A program made the position numbers and the translations under genes. Shown here one piece after another: positions 6,638 to 6,943 of a stretch of 6,943 nt of DNA (within the stretch, counting starts at the first letter, position 1; the number at the start of each line of letters is the position of its first letter). Origin of the DNA: an uncultured Oscillospiraceae bacterium (GTDB taxonomy: Bacteria; Bacillota; Clostridia; Oscillospirales; Acutalibacteraceae); contig USLQ01000052.1 in NCBI GenBank assembly GCA_900555545.1, forward strand, positions 1 to 6,943, given 5' to 3'. A model generated the notes under the pieces. The model saw nothing but the letters and a program-made list of their open reading frames with translations. It searched no databases and was not told the origin of the DNA.

Positions 6638-6943
6638 TTGGCTCAACAGGAGCGTAAAAAACAAATTTTGGATGGATACATCCCGCACGATGAGTGCGGG
6701 GTATTCGGCGTCTATTCGGCCTGTGAAGTCCATGCGGCCTCCCTGTGCCGGGACGGGCTATATGCCTTACAGCACCGTGGGCAGGAGAGCTGCGGCATTG
6801 CCGTATCTGATATGGGTGTGATCGACGGGCGTAAGGGGATGGGCCTGGTCAGCGAGGTGTTCCGGGAACTCCCGGCGGATTTGGAAGGCCAGATTGCCAT
6901 CTCCCATGTTCGGTATTCCACAGCAGGTAAATCCGTGGTAGAA
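6638..6943 (+). CDS. purF: Amidophosphoribosyltransferase, N-terminal 102 residues (runs off right edge)
   Basis: PurF catalyses the first committed step of purine synthesis, PRPP plus glutamine to phosphoribosylamine. The visible part is the class II (Ntn-type) glutaminase domain: HDECGVFGVY (17-26), LYALQHRGQESCGIA (41-55), KGMGLVSEVF (66-75) and HVRYSTAG (90-97) with the glutamine-binding arginine. The full protein is usually about 450-500 residues, so roughly the first fifth is present. The start is non-ATG: an in-frame TGA at 6629 closes the frame upstream, no in-frame ATG precedes the motif, and TTG 6638 has GGAG 9 nt upstream. That gives 19 residues before Cys20, which must be cleaved off so that the cysteine becomes the N-terminal nucleophile, as in Bacillus PurF. 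It follows purC in the same operon. Confidence 0.93.
   Translation, partial: MAQQERKKQILDGYIPHDECGVFGVYSACEVHAASLCRDGLYALQHRGQESCGIAVSDMGVIDGRKGMGLVSEVFRELPADLEGQIAISHVRYSTAGKSVVE

Overview
The window is about 57% GC, gene-dense, and carries only chromosomal housekeeping functions. The best guess for the host is a Clostridia-type Firmicute, such as an Oscillospiraceae-like gut anaerobe. The reasons are the single-step diaminopimelate aminotransferase (DapL) paired with dapF, the Bacillus/Clostridium-type PurF with an N-terminal propeptide before its catalytic cysteine, strong AGGAGG ribosome sites, a TTG start, and consensus sigma-A promoters. This placement is inference; no rRNA or other taxonomic marker is present. 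I see no tRNA, CRISPR array, insertion sequence, phage gene or attachment site.

Left part (1-1888, minus strand): the 5' end of carB, cut by the window edge, and complete carA, overlapping by 8 bases. They encode carbamoyl-phosphate synthase, which feeds pyrimidine and arginine synthesis. carA lies behind an extended -10 promoter and a leader of about 200 nt. The leader can fold into mutually exclusive hairpins, the last followed directly by six U, which looks like a transcription attenuator.

Middle (1855-3748): a complete cytoplasmic GH13 (alpha-amylase family) glycosidase gene on the minus strand, with its own promoter and a clean intrinsic terminator just before the carA promoter. A 270-bp intergenic stretch separates it from the divergent lysine genes and holds one good promoter for each side.

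Right part (3671-6943, plus strand): dapF-dapL, the last two steps to meso-diaminopimelate (lysine and peptidoglycan) by the aminotransferase route, then purC and the start of purF (de novo purine synthesis). A hairpin with only a short U run separates dapL from purC, and no convincing promoter lies in that gap, so the purine genes may be partly read from the dapF promoter. The purF coding region begins with TTG and runs off the right edge.

Nothing here looks like a new defence or mobile system. The most notable signal is the putative carA leader attenuator, whose effector cannot be named from the sequence.
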